Counted from the first letter of the stretch, positions 21,862-34,269 are shown. The stretch is 64,000 nt of DNA from Chlorokybus atmophyticus (GCA_009103225.1 RHPI01002090.1:1376861-1440860); one strand, 5' to 3'. The notes: generated by a model from the sequence alone, not told the origin. Numbers and translations: made by a program.

Positions 21862-23769
21862 TTATGATGATGCCACTGGGGCCTTGTCCACATTGCCCTC
21901 CTCCACCTTGGTGGCAGACTCGGAGGTGCCCGTCTCAACATCCTCTGCGACAGCAGCGGCCAGACGCTCTTCAAGCGCACGAGCTCCGCGCTCTCGGCGC
22001 CTGCTGGCATCAACTGGATCTGACCCTGGCAGCTGATGGTTCGCGAGCACCTGCGATGGGTCAGTCTGCGCGGGTTTGCGAACCATCCCGCAGAACAGCC
22101 GCTCCACGACCGTGCTAAGCCTGGACACAATTGGGTGCAGTGGCTCAGGAAAGAAAGTATGGAAGGCAAAATCTTCACTCGGGTCGCCTTTGAGGTTGCC
22201 GAGCTTTTCTTGGAAGTAGCGCAGGTACAGCCACGAGCTGTACGTGCCGAACAGGATAAAAGGCAGGGCCATTTCTTCCTCCGTGACAACGCAGAGGATG
22301 ACTGAAAGCAGCACGAAGATGGATGGTAGATGCTGAAATGAAAGCAACAGTCATCACTGTTTGCGTGTAGAATGGTCACTTGGACGTATGTATGCGCAAG
22401 GCAGTTTTTACCAACATGACACCGCACCTTCGCACGCAACTTCAAGCCAGCCACCGCTCGCAACTCCTGCTCTGGCATAAGCTGCTTGATGGCTACCAAG
22501 AAGCCAGCCACCACACCCGCGAACCCGTTCACCCCAGTGCCATACCTGCAAGCGCATATGTGTCCACATGTCTCGCCCCTGTGCAGGGTTGCTGCTGGCA
22601 AGGATTAAGCAGGGGCAAGGTACTTACAGGAACCGTTCATGTCGAGTCAGGAAAAACAGCAAGTACATCAACACGAAAGTACAGAAGCCGGTCGAAAAGT
22701 TGACATAGGCAATGAACTTGAGGAATGTCTTTGAACCCCATATAGGCTCCAGGACTTTTCCAAACACCAGCACTGCCAGGACATCAAGTATCACCTGACA
22801 ACAGCACAACCTGATGTCACAACACTCTCAACTGAAACAATGCATTACATATACATGGTGCTGCTGTGTTACGCCCAGTGGACATAGGCCAACCAAAAAG
22901 CACAGCGGAGTGCTTGCACACTCTGTACTTACGCTGATAATCTTGTTCTCAAAGTACCCAGCAGTAACAAGGTTCCACACGCAAGGAAGTGTCCTGCACA
23001 CGTGTCAGTCAATTACTACTGGTCTGAAACCAATATGCTCCAAGCACGCATAATAGATGGTGGGTTGCAGAGGGCATGCTTACTTTCCTGGCATGAGCGC
23101 AAGATAGCGGTTGGAGGTTGGGATCAGCACTGAGACAGCATAGCCAAGGACGAGTACACCAGCAATTGCTTTGGATAGCCGTGTAAACCCTGACAGCAGC
23201 TTCTGCGCCTGAAAGATTAAACACGTTGTGATTGATTGATGGGTGGTGCCCGTGTTTCGCATGCGACACTAACTGGCAAATTGCACTCATGCTATCGGTG
23301 TTTGCAGGCCCCTGACATTCCTGCTACGATAGAACAGCGACAATGCTTGCATGCAACAAGCCGCCTCCACAAGTTAGCAATGATGGTAGTGTTGCTCCGT
23401 ATGGTATGTGCGGCAATTGCATCTTGCAGTAGAAGCAAGCAAGCATGCAAGCACATTACGCTCAAATGTCTGCACTGTCGCCAAGCAAGAGTTGTGTATG
23501 TACTGCAATTGTGTTCCATTACGAATGTATAGAGAACTTTGAGAGGTTGGCAAAGTTGACCCAGGAGTGACAGCTACAAGGCAACTCTGTTGTCCCTTAC
23601 TTGGCATGCATTTGCGCCTGCCAGCTATGTCTTGGTGCCCACAGTGCACGTAAGCATTAGGGTTCAACTGACGGACGAGCACGGCCTGGAATGCAGGCCG
23701 TGCTCGTCCGTCAGTTGAAAACACGCAACCCTTACTCACCGCAGGCGGCGACGCCACTCCCTCGTTCAT
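21862..23769 (-). CDS. TMEM115: TMEM115-like rhomboid-related Golgi membrane protein
   Basis: Exons on the minus strand: 23769-23740, 23208-23084, 22993-22933, 22794-22628, 22545-22428, 22332-21862 (323 aa; animal forms ~350). TMEM115 is a rhomboid-like Golgi protein without protease activity, linked to Golgi-to-ER transport. Membrane segments include AIAGVLVLGYAVSVLI, VILDVLAVLVFGKVLEPIWG, FIAYVNFST...MYLLFF, GVNGFAGVVAGFLVAI and SIFVLLSVILCVV. The family signatures KVLEPIWGSKTFLKF and SEDFAFHTFFPEPL are present, and the tail is polar. No GxSG catalytic motif of active rhomboids is visible. The first exon codes for just 10 residues and ends at a GTGAGT donor. Intron 1 (23209-23739) contains a perfect 26-bp hairpin. 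A telo-box-like motif lies about 170 bases upstream. Confidence 0.93.
23663..23719. repeat. Perfect 26-bp inverted repeat with 5-base loop in TMEM115 intron 1
   Basis: Arms 23663-23688 and 23694-23719 (TTCAACTGACGGACGAGCAC... and its exact complement) surround the loop GAATG. It ends 20 bases from the first exon's donor. A transcript of this intron would fold into a single uninterrupted 26-bp stem. Confidence 0.95.
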
Positions 23770-23940
23770 GGCTGCTTGCGCCGCCAAGGTAGTCAGACAA
23801 AAGGCGGCAGGCTTGTCCCCCAGGCCAGACCAGCGGGCGTCCGCCTCCGCTGACTATCTGTTCAGCTAGCAAGTCCCTGACAGGCGACCCAGCCGGCAGA
23901 GGCAACTACCGTAACTCAACACCAGGAGACGGGCCTCGTG

Positions 23941-23950
23941 TTAGGGTTTA
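23941..23950 (+). promoter_or_regulatory. Telo-box-like motif (TTAGGGTTTA)
   Basis: It is the complement of the telo-box, about 170 bases upstream of the TMEM115 start codon. Function is inferred from motif and position only. Confidence 0.35.
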
Positions 23951-24108
23951 CGTGGCAAAGATGCGGTGAAACAACCTGCCCTGCCTCCCTCCCTCCCTCT
24001 CGGCCGCCGCCGCCGCCGCCGCCACGCCACTGCCAGTACTCGTGCTGGTGCGTCTGTTACGGCCGAGCTACTTGCTTCGTGCGCCATTTGCATTGCCACT
24101 GGTTTCAC

Positions 24109-24148
24109 TCTGCCAGTAACGAGTTGCCTCTGATTCGTTACTGGCAGA
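24109..24148. repeat. Perfect 14-bp inverted repeat
   Basis: Arms 24109-24122 (TCTGCCAGTAACGA) and 24135-24148 are exact complements with a 12-base loop. Confidence 0.85.
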
Positions 24149-24225
24149 TTGCCACTAGCAATTGCAACAAGGTGACTCTTTGCATAACGCTTGGGATCAT
24201 GAATGCTAAGGATTCTGCTACATAA

Positions 24226-24251
24226 CCCCTTGCATTACGGTATGCAAGGGG
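24226..24251. repeat. Perfect 10-bp hairpin
   Basis: CCCCTTGCAT (24226-24235) and ATGCAAGGGG (24242-24251) flank the loop TACGGT. Confidence 0.7.
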
Positions 24252-25104
24252 CTTGTTTTATGCACCGTAAACACCGTAACGACCAGGGTACGTGCAAAGT
24301 CTTTATGTCACTTAAGATTTGGTTTTAGGATGTACAAGCTCGGCAATCAATTGCCACCGCAGAATTTAAGAATAACAACTTTACCCCCTTGAGTTGAGGT
24401 AGTGTCGAGTTGTTTTGTGATGCAAGCCAATTTATCTGCATGACAATGACGACATGCCATTATTAAGAAAACGCATAATATACATCCGTTGTGTCAACTA
24501 TGCATCATTATAATGACGGCGAACTCATTCGCACATATGTAGTGACTTTCAACAAGCAGCAATTGCCCTGCACAGGGAAGCAACTCTGCTTCATATCGCA
24601 TTCATATATACATAATAATACACATAGTCAACTTAATGGTATACATTATAAAATAATGCTACAAGTATACACATCTAACTCACTACTTGTACCTTATTGA
24701 AGCGAATTGTTTGTAATGCATCTGTAGCCCAGATGCATTACAGTAGCCAACAAGTAGCCAAAGCAAAAAGGCAAAGCACAAGCACAAGAACAAGTACGGC
24801 AAATGCTTTATTATAGCAAGAGCGATGCAGATTATAACTATGTGCACTGCCAACTGCGTGCAAGTGGGGTTGAGAGGCGTGGGGCCGTAGGCAGTAGGAA
24901 CAACCAACCACGTATGGCAAGTATGGTAAGTATGCTACGTGATCTTACCACCATTTACTCCAATACACATTAAGCGGTTAATTGTATGCATTGCAGCTCT
25001 GTTAAGCGGCTCGTGTTATATGAGCTGCAATTGTGTCAACACATTTACATTGGTGTCGAAAGATGAGTACAACAATTCAAGTAGTTAAACCAAATGAAGC
25101 ATCT

Positions 25105-25280
25105 TTACCAATGTGGTTTTGATGAATATACAGTTATCAATTGGCATTACACATCCCTAATGTACTCAAACAATGGCGACTCCATAGTTTACTTACCAAT
25201 GTGGATTTGATCAATATACAGCTATCAATTGGCATTGCAAATCCCTAATGTACTCAAACAATGGGCACTCCATAGTTTAC
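25105..25280. repeat. Tandem duplication of an 88-base unit
   Basis: Copies 25105-25192 and 25193-25280 each begin TTACCAATGTGG and end CCATAGTTTAC, with a few substitutions. They abut exactly, which indicates a local tandem duplication and not a dispersed element. Confidence 0.9.
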
Positions 25281-26002
25281 TATGACACCGAGTGCTCACC
25301 ACGTATCCACTAACCTTGTCACGTCGCATTGTGTGATGCACACACCACGGGCCCCAGGCGTGGAGCGGACAGCGCGCCTTGCGATAGTATTGCCAGTGCT
25401 TGATGCTGTGTATAAAAGCTGCGACAGGGATTTGTGTGCATGTGTTGTGCGTGCCGATGTGATGTTAATGGATGGTATGATAGCATCTATGGCTAATTAA
25501 GGTGTGCGAATCGTGCAGCCGAAATGTGTACATTGAATTTATATGGAGTTGTTTGACAACGCAGAATGCATTTATGCAAGCATGCGTTCCCAAAAGCGCA
25601 GCAAGGCATCTGTCACCTCATGTGGTTCGTATGTGTAGTAACACGTCTGCTTGACAAAGTGCTATGCCCGCAATGTAAGCGTCAAGTGTTTACTTTGCCA
25701 GCCTGGTCCTTGTATGTGTCCTTGTGTGTGTCCCTGCTGTGTCAAAATAACCGCCGAACAATTTTCCTGGCAGAACTGCAAGTTACTCATCTGCGTGGCA
25801 TCAGCCAGTTCAGTACTTCATTGTGCCCATGCCTGACTTATTGTACACAGACTCTTGAAGCGGTCGCGGGTGCCATGCATTACAAGACAATGCAGAGGAA
25901 ACAACATGCTCATACCTGCATCACACTGTCAGCGACATATGCACATGCAAGCGCTCAGAATAGCAACGGTGTGTACAATGTAGTGCAATCTGATAAACTA
26001 GT

Positions 26003-27482
26003 CTATGATGGCACTTCCTCAGGCTGATCTGTTTGCAACACAATAGCTCGCTTGGGGTGAGGCACCAGTGCTGCCTGCACGTCACCCCAATGACTCCGGT
26101 TCGCCCTGTACCATTCGGCCGTCTTCTTGAGCCCTTCTTCCCAGGGAGTGTTCTCTCGCCAGCCAAGTGCAGAGACCTTGGTGGAGTCCAGGAAGTACCT
26201 GGAGTCGTTGTACGTACGGTCCGGCACAAACTTGACAGTCGTATCCTCATCCAGCTCGAAGAGCCTGCATATGTCCTTAGCGACGTCCACCACCTTCTTC
26301 TGGTGCTGCGTGCTGACGTTATAAACCTCCCCGGTCTTGCCTTTGTGCAGGATGAGATCAAACGCCTCCGCCACGTCTTCCACATATGCGTAGTTCCTTA
26401 CATTGCTGCCGGCGCCATGAACTGGTAGAGGCCTGCCGTCTAGTGCGAGCATGAGAAACTTTGGGACCAGCTTTTCCGGAAACTGCCCGGGCCCGTACAC
26501 GTTGCAGCCACGTGTGGTGATAATCGGCAGGCCATAAGCGATGCGGTACGTCGTGCATATCATCTCAGCACCTGCTTTGCTTGCAGCGTAGGGATTGGTG
26601 GGCGTCAACCTGGACTCCTCCCCGTTGCCAACGACAGCAAACGGTGGGGCTTCACCATAAACCTGCGTGTATGTACACATGAAGACCAAGCTACACCTGC
26701 AACTGTTGGCAACCAGCATGGCATTGGTACAGAGTGCACGACATTCTGTACCTCATCTGTGCTGACATGCAGGAACCGCCTGATCCGACCTGCTACCCTG
26801 GCAGCTTCCAGCAGAACATGCGTGCCATACACATTGTTGTGGGTGAACTCCAAGCTGCATGATCAGTACACCATTAGTACGAGTACAGCACGGACTGTTG
26901 TCAAACCTAGCACTGGGGGGACTTGACTCACTTCTCCTACAACTGAAGCTCATCACAGTGGCGTTGGCACCCAACACTGACCGCGACCAATTGTGCATTG
27001 CATAATCGTGAAGCACATTACCTGTTGCCAAAGGAGTTGTCGACGTGCGTGGAAGCTGCAAAATGCATAATTGTGTCAATCTTGAAGAAATTGAGGAGGT
27101 AGGAGACCAAGTCAGCGGAGCAAATATCGCCCTTGGCAAAGTGAAAATTGGGTTGGCCTGCGCATTCTGCAAGGTTCCGTATGCTAGCGCAATAGTCCAG
27201 CCGATCCAACACGACGACGTTGACGTCCGGATGCTCCCTAACAATCCGCCTCACAACATGCGAAGCAATGAACCCTGCGCCCCCCGTCACCAGCACGCAT
27301 TGAGGCTTGTAATCCTCCTCTGCTGCAGCTGTTGTTGCGACAGCCGCCTCCATGCCGCTGGCTAGGCGCTCTGCCGACGCAGCCGCCGGCTGTGACTTCA
27401 CCACTGCTGCCGTCGTCGCTTGCACTGTAGCTACCAACGGCGGCTGCGCCCCAGGGACGTCCTCCACGGACAAGGCCGTCAT
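26003..27482 (-). CDS. UGD: UDP-glucose 4,6-dehydratase (stand-alone RHM N-terminal-type enzyme)
   Basis: Exons 27482-27022, 26854-26752 and 26662-26003 on the minus strand (407 aa). It converts UDP-glucose to UDP-4-keto-6-deoxyglucose, the first step to UDP-rhamnose, using bound NAD+. It is a short-chain dehydrogenase fold protein: the NAD motif GGAGFIAS at about 67-74, the active-site segment STDEVYG at 185-191, and YxxxK as Tyr213/Lys217 (YAASK). [19 protein letters not shown] and [14 protein letters not shown] are typical. Land plants fuse this enzyme to an epimerase/reductase (RHM). Here a stop follows the dehydratase domain, so the later steps must be done by another gene. The ~58-residue Ala/Val/Thr-rich N-terminal extension is not clearly a transit peptide. 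dTDP-glucose could be an alternative substrate. The next gene upstream is SPS, on the same strand. Confidence 0.9.
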
Positions 27483-28984
27483 ACGCCCTCGACGTTCAAA
27501 GCCCTTCTGCTACCCAACACGCACCTTACTGCACCCCAGCAGCTGGCAACCTTTTCGCAGACAACCCCTGCTCTCCAGCAACACCTCCGCTACGCCCTGG
27601 CATTGACCTTCATCGCCTCACGCACGCACGCGCCAGGCAGAGAGCAAGCAGCGCACACCACCCTGGATTGCTAAGAGAACCACCTGCTACGCAATCGCCC
27701 TCATACAAGCTCCGTCAACGCCGCAACCGCCACGGCCGCAGGGGAAAGCTACGACTACAGTGTTCCAACGTTGCGCTTGCACTCGCATGCGCTTGTGCGA
27801 CGTTTGCCGCCACCAGCTGGCAACTCGCCACTGGCAAGCCGCCACTTCAGCAGCACGCCTCGCTTTTTGCCGCTGCCCGGCATGACAACGTCGACCGACA
27901 CGCGACCGGATAGCGCGCAGCTATTGTCCGGACGACGGGCTTGCGTCACGAGACAAGTTGCGTGGTGACCTTCCTGTCGCAGCCCTGGTTTTGCCGGACA
28001 ATGTTACACGCGTGACTGGCGGGTTCGCACGCCTGGATCTCATGTTATGAAGTTACAGTTGGTCGACTGCCACGTGGATGGGACACTCTTGTGGTGGTTG
28101 TCTGTGATGGGACACGCTGCTTAGTACCTACGAGCAGAAGGGTTGGGTGCAAGATTCATACTATGGAACTTGCACTGTGAATGGACTGCAAAGCGATGGT
28201 TGCCTTCCATGATGGAGGCTCCATGATGGAAGCGGGATGGAACCTCCATCCCGCTGTGTGCGTCCAGGACGCAGCGTCCCCGACGTCCTACAACTAGGCT
28301 TGCGAACTCTTGCGCGCTCGAAGTACTTACATAAACACTGTTCCAGCCACTGCGCAGCACATCATGTTCTTGGCCTGCCATTGCAATTGGGTTTGGTACT
28401 GGGTTGTAGCCATGGTCAACCTGAGGCCCTGCTAATAAACTGTCATATTCGGGTAAAGGCAGACCGTTCAAGTCACATTGCTGTGAGTAAAGTAGTCTAG
28501 TGGATAACTACAAGAACTGATATACTGCACTCAACAAGATGAAAGCGTCGATATGACGCATCGCTACTGTCCAACAGCATACGCACTCAGCATACTGTAG
28601 TCAGCCCCCCGCCCAGCATCGGTGGTGCTGTCTGGATGGTAAGGTGCCTAGTGCTACTGACTAGCCGAGGCTGTCAAACAGAGCCACTCATTGTATTGTA
28701 CCGACCACACCAGAATGTGGTAGTTCAAGCATTCACTCAGCAACATATCTGTACCGGCCTTGACAGCAGCAACCGGGACAGAAATGCACACGCATGTCCA
28801 GCGCAACTTGCCAATGGGTAAGGCTATGGGATACACCACTACATATACATACAGTACACAACAATCATCAGTTTGTGCACTGTAAACTGATGCTCATGCG
28901 TTAGCTAAGTGCTCCCAGCCTGAACTATGCACACTAAGCAAAAATTGACGCTGCTTGAGCTAGTATACTCCTGCCGGCAGCTTG
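27483..28984. other. Intergenic region between UGD and SPS
   Basis: 1.5 kb without a supported gene. Inverted repeats lie at 28204-28232 (imperfect, CTTCCATGATGG...CCATGATGGAAG) and 28231-28255 (perfect 11 bp). Confidence 0.6.
28204..28255. repeat. Two adjacent inverted repeats
   Basis: CTTCCATGATGG (from 28204) pairs with 28221-28232 with one mismatch. Next to it, AGCGGGATGGA (28231-28241) pairs perfectly with 28245-28255 around a 3-base loop. Confidence 0.75.
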
Positions 28985-31900
28985 CTATAGGAAGCCAAAG
29001 TGTTTGAGACCGTCCACAATGCCTTCGGGCCCTTTTGAGCTCTCCACAGCATGTGCACCTGCCTGCAGTGCGAACTCCATCGTTTTCTGTGCAGGTCCTG
29101 CAGGGGTGGCAGTAGCATCCGGCACAACAACAATCCGCGGCACCCCCGCCAGGAGCTCAGCCTGATCGGCATCTCCCTCAAATGCTGTGGCAATGAGCAC
29201 CTCAATCAGAGGCAGTGTCGCCGCTGATGCAATGTACCTGTCAAACAACAATGATAATTGTTGAGACCAAGCAATAATGACCTGTCAAAACCGAAAACAA
29301 CTTGGTGTGTTGCACAGCCAAGTACTCACCTGATTGCCTGAGCACGGGATGCGCGCAGTGGCAAGATGCTGAGAGAGGTGTTGCCCCGTGTGTATAGCAA
29401 GCGGCATCGGTAGCCACGTGCACGCAGCCATTGCTGCACATCGTCCGCCCAAGGAGTGGCTTTCGCTTGGTCTTGTGAGACAACACGGTACTGCAGGGAA
29501 TGCGTGTCCGCATGCTCATCCTGCACGGCCATAACAGACATGGAACTGCCAACACTGCCATTCTTCATGCCGCGGTTGCCACGCTGGGTGAACTTGTCCA
29601 TTGCATGCTTGATGGCAGCACGATCCCAGCGGAAATCAAGGTGTTCGGCAAACTCAGTGTCCAGCACAAACTTGCTATCGTCATCATTCTCCCGACCAAA
29701 ATGCGAACCCAGGCTGCCAATGGCGTTTGTAAAGTACACTTCGGCTCCGCTGGAAGCAATGACAAAGGCGACATCTGCAGCAGATATGCCCGCTGCGCCC
29801 AGGGCAGCCTCCACCTCCTTGAGCCGCGCTGCTGTTGCAATGCCAAATGCCACGCTGCTGGCATCCTTCCTGGCAGACAGAGCTGCCTTGAGGGCTTTTG
29901 TCATGGCGTCAAACTCGCCTGGTTCGCCAGCACCCTTCACACTGTCCATAGCAATAACCACAATCTTGGAGCAGTTCTGCAAGGCCAAAGCCGCTGCCGC
30001 GGCGATGAACATGCCACGAGAGCCGCTATCGCTTGCCGTGCGCTTGAGGCCACCTGATGCCGCTTCCTTTGCGCCATCCTTCTCCAACTGCAAGTCGAAG
30101 TTCTCAAGTGACCCAGTCAATGACGCTGTCATCAACGTGTTGATGGAATTTGAGAATCCCCAGTTGGGAGTGCTGAGCTGCATCTGTCGGCATGCATTGA
30201 CGGTTGCGAGGTAGTGGTTGCAGTGCTCTTCCCATGAGTATAGGCCTATATTCTGAAGACCATTGTTGCGGCAACTCTCCCACTCCACACGATCTGACAC
30301 CAGACGCAGCATGGCATCACCGATAGACTTGTGGTCGAACGGATCCACCAAGAAACCATTGTGCAACGTATCCAGGATATCATTTGGACCTCCATACTTG
30401 GTCGCGACCACAGGCACACCATGCGCAGCAGCCTGCATAAACACATTTCAGGGAAGGTGCAACAGCAGTCCTAAACTTGGAAGTTTTTTCTTGTGTGATA
30501 CAGTGTATGCACGTGTCACGAATTTTGAACAACAACATCTTTTGACAGTTGCAAGCGCTGACGATTGCTGACATCCATGCCAAAATTGACAAGAGCATGC
30601 CAAACTCTGCAGCAATATTGAGCTTTACATGCAGTGGCGCACATTGGGTTACCTCAATAAGAGTCAACCCGAAAGGCTCCTGAAGTGCAGGATTGACAAA
30701 CACGCCCTTTGTGATCGCGGCATAGCTGTAAATGTCCCGAACTTCATGTGAGGCATGGTGTTTGGGGTATGCAACATGCCCATACAGGTCATAGGCGTCA
30801 ATCAACTTCAGGATGGTGGTAAGCTCATTTGCAGAGCCCTTGGCCATTGCATCAATATTGTCACGGTTACCCAACACCAGTACCTGCTCGCCAACCATGT
30901 TCAAAAATATGCATAAGCTGGCGATTTCCAACCTGTATGATTGTGCATGCTGTCGGCATGATATCAGGAGCCAAAGAGGTATGCAAACGTTTACTGACCA
31001 GGTTTGCAATGTGCCGCAAGTTTGGCGTCTCAGCGAAGGCTCTGACCAAGGTGGTGACGTTCTTTTTTGGATCTGGCCGGCACAGAGCCAGAATAGCAGG
31101 CTTGCGCGGGATACGTAAGAACCGAGAAATCTGCAAGACGACACTACTGAGGAAACGGAAGAAGACAGACAGCAGCGTGTGTAACAGGGACATTACTGTT
31201 AAGCGCACAGTGACAACAGGCCAACCTCCTTCCAGATCTCTGGCTCCTCCTCTGGTGGTGGGAAGACAGCAGAGCCATCTGGTGCAAACTCTGGAGCATG
31301 CACTGTGCTGAAGTCCATGCCAGGCGGAATCACCTGTGGTGGTGAACCCATACCAAAACACAAGGCCCATTGGGATCCACAACTCTCGGTATTGCCATAG
31401 ACACGAATTGTGGCACAGCCTTCAACTACCCACCTGCATGTGAGGCATGAAGCGACCACGGGTCACAAAGTGGGAATGCATGCGCTGCTGGCGCGCGTGC
31501 AATGCTTGAGCAACGCCGGCATTATATCCATCGTATAGGCCCCACTGCTTTTCAATCTCCTCGCTTGTGCTGACAAAGACAACTTCAGCATTGTCCAAAA
31601 TAGTCTCTTCAGCAGCAATCCTCCTCATTATGTTGTATGTCTGATCTGCTGCTTCCTTGGTCATGCGCCCACCAGACAACAGCTGCTGCAATTTGTTCCG
31701 GCCCAGAGAATGGCCCGTAGCGACCATGGGAACGCCAAAGAAACCAGCAAGGATTGATGCGGCTTCGCCAGCATCAGCATAATGCCCATGGATGACAAAT
31801 GGTCGCAATGGCTGACCGTTTGGTGAGGACATCTCCTTCCCCACCTAGTGGCCATTTCAGGCATATCAGCAATTCAGGTAATTATGCATTGCAAGTGTCG

Positions 31901-33278
31901 AATAGTTTGTGTTGCACAAGGACATTGCCACAGAGTGCAAGCACCTGCAGCACATTCACATGAACCACCTGCCGCTACTAAGTGTTCTGGCCAGCAATGG
32001 AGCAAGACTGTACCTGGAGGATGTGCATGAGCGCATTATCCGCAAACTCCGGCATGTATGGCCAAAGCGCTTCCTTGTGCAGATAGTCCTCTGTTGGCCC
32101 ACAGGGCACACGGATAATGTACGCGCCTTCACCTTGCTTATCACCAGCCAACAGCGTCTCAACTGGTTCACCGTAGCTCGCATCGACTTTGGGATCTTTG
32201 ATGAGGCGTGTCAGCAAATCAACTCTGCGAATGGCTGGCTGCTTTGCAAGTGCCTTGGCCAACTCCACAACATACTTAACCTGATAACACAGAAGTGAGA
32301 CAGCCGAATGCACAGCAACAACCACTGCATCCATTGCATTCATGAGAAGTCAATATGAGATGTGCTGTTACCTGTCCACCAGTGTCAGCATCCTTGCCGA
32401 GCTCCATTCTATCACCACGCACAAGTCCATGCATGCTGCGCAAACAGCACAGTCATTGTCAAGTATTAGCATGAACTTGTGTGCATGCACGGGATCACTG
32501 ACAGTAGGTTGTGTGAACACGTGCTCTTGACTACACACGCAATGCACACCTGATCATCACAATGTACAGGCCAGCTCCTGGCTCAGGTCCAGCTTGCGGC
32601 AACCACTCAGCCAAGTCACGGCTTGCATTGGCATCGGTGGGGCTGGCACCTGCTGCTGGAGAAGTTTCTGGCGGCTCACCGGCTGGAGCAGTTTTCTGAA
32701 AGACTTCGTCTTCCGTGGCCTCTGCATTGACATCCTGCTGAGCTTGCGCCTTCAATGCGCGTCGCTGTTTCCGAGTGTCAGCTTCTTCTCTCTCCACTGT
32801 CAGTTGCCGTGCAAAGTTAGTTGACGTGCATAACACCTGAACAGTCATGCAGACATAGTAGCAGTAGCGGCAATAACTGCTATAGGCTTGCACACTTACT
32901 TTGCCTCTGCAACCGCTTCATAAACCAGATCCGCCATGTCAGATACTCTAGTCGGCTGTCCTTCACCTCTTCATTGTTACTGGCAGTGAGCTGCCGAGCA
33001 ACAAATTCACCGTTACCCATGTACGACTTTCACATGACAGCTCTCATTGTTCAAAGCGGTTAAGCCTGCTGCCTGCATAACTGACAATGATGCCATGCTT
33101 ATACCTTGCTCCATGTGCGCTTGAGGTCGTCCTCATGCTTGGCAAGGATCTCGTTGACAAAGTACTTAGCGCCGGCGTCAGCATCCCGATCGAGAGCCTT
33201 GTGGCCGTAGTCCTCCACGCTGAACGTCGCGTCGACGTAGGCATCCAGATAGCTGGCAAGCCAGGCATTGGCAGCCAT
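28985..33278 (-). CDS. SPS: Sucrose-phosphate synthase
   Basis: Exons on the minus strand: 33278-33105, 32990-32900, 32796-32550, 32435-32372, 32280-32014, 31844-31434, 31333-31226, 31130-30999, 30883-30653, 30432-29330, 29237-28985 (1026 aa; plants about 1050). It makes sucrose-6-phosphate from UDP-glucose and fructose-6-phosphate in the cytosol. The N-terminus WLASYLDAY and [10 protein letters not shown] match plant SPS. The GT-B glycosyltransferase core follows: [75 protein letters not shown] and PFGLTLIE. The C-terminal third is the sucrose-phosphatase-like domain. The phosphatase DxDxT motif is replaced (IAMDSVKG), as in plant SPS, so it should be inactive as a phosphatase. All eleven exons join in phase. 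Neighbour UGD also consumes UDP-glucose. Confidence 0.96.
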
Positions 33279-34269
33279 GTCGGCTAAACGCCCGCAGCTG
33301 CAACCCTACACACTGTGTACACCAGCAAGTCCACCCTCCCGAGTTGAGGCAACTCAACCGCCTCCCTCCTGGCTGACGACAGCGCGATCAGGCGGTTGCA
33401 AGTGGCTCACCGGTGCGTTACACCGCGGCCTGGCGCCACCGCCGCCTCTACCACCTGCACTGTGCTACACTGCCAATGCACGGTGAAGGTCGCAGACCTG
33501 TCGTGTTCAGCACACACGCACAGGCAGTGATTCACCGGAGCTAGTGTCCAGACCTACAGATTCGCCACAGTGAACTCGAGGGAAACCATCGTGAACTGTT
33601 TGATTCGTGGCGCCAGTTCAAGGTCCCCCGTCCCGGTTTGTGAGCGGCACTCACGGTTAGGAATATGGCAATGCATTAACCGTGCACAAGGAAGCAACTT
33701 TGTCTATCACAACTATAGATCTGTGTGTGCCGTAATGTAAGTGACTGTTTACCGGTAGCTTGATAAGCGCGTCGGCAGTGTGACTTGGGCTCTCACCTTC
33801 ATGCTGGTAGGTTGTCACACAAAGTGGTAGTTCAAAACTTTTGGGCAGTGAGGTCACGGTTACTGGTAGGGTCAAGTGGGTTAGATGCGTCGTCGACATG
33901 GAGGACAACCGGGAATCATTTGCGAATGAGCCGAGGCATCGGCTTGCACGACCGATCTGCCACGTGGCCAAGTTTGTGGCTGTCATAAGATTCTGGCTGC
34001 TCACTTCCACAACGACGACAACGGTGGACGCCAGCCAGGCCTTGAGTTGTGGTTCCCCTCCTCGCGAACGCTGTTCACATGGAGCGCGGCACTTGCTGCA
34101 CCGTATGCACACTAGGCCTACAGCCTGCCGGTATGGACTACAGGCACAATATGTTAATTGCAGGCAATACGGATCTCAAAAGTGATGGATGGGGAAGTTT
34201 ACAGCTTGAATGTGCACACGTGTTTACGGGAGTAAGTGACATTGTAGTGGCAATGTGGTGTAATAGTCG

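Larger units (their letters stand above)
23770..26002. other. Intergenic region upstream of TMEM115, downstream of UGD
   Basis: No gene is supported in 2.2 kb. The left part is GC-rich, with a CCG run near 24003-24025. The right part is AT-richer. It holds a telo-box-like motif (23941-23950), hairpins at 24109-24148 and 24226-24251, and an 88-base tandem duplication (25105-25280). Confidence 0.6.

Noticed and set aside
21765-22601. 278-residue minus-strand frame over the TMEM115 gene
   Set aside because: It runs through introns in another frame. The spliced TMEM115 model explains the region with conserved membrane segments.
29456-30214. 252-residue plus-strand frame inside sucrose-phosphate synthase
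   Set aside because: It is the antisense shadow of the largest SPS exon, whose protein matches the family fully.
33657-34112. 151-residue minus-strand frame in the gene-poor interval
   Set aside because: No domain, no supporting splice signals, and composition unlike the real genes here.
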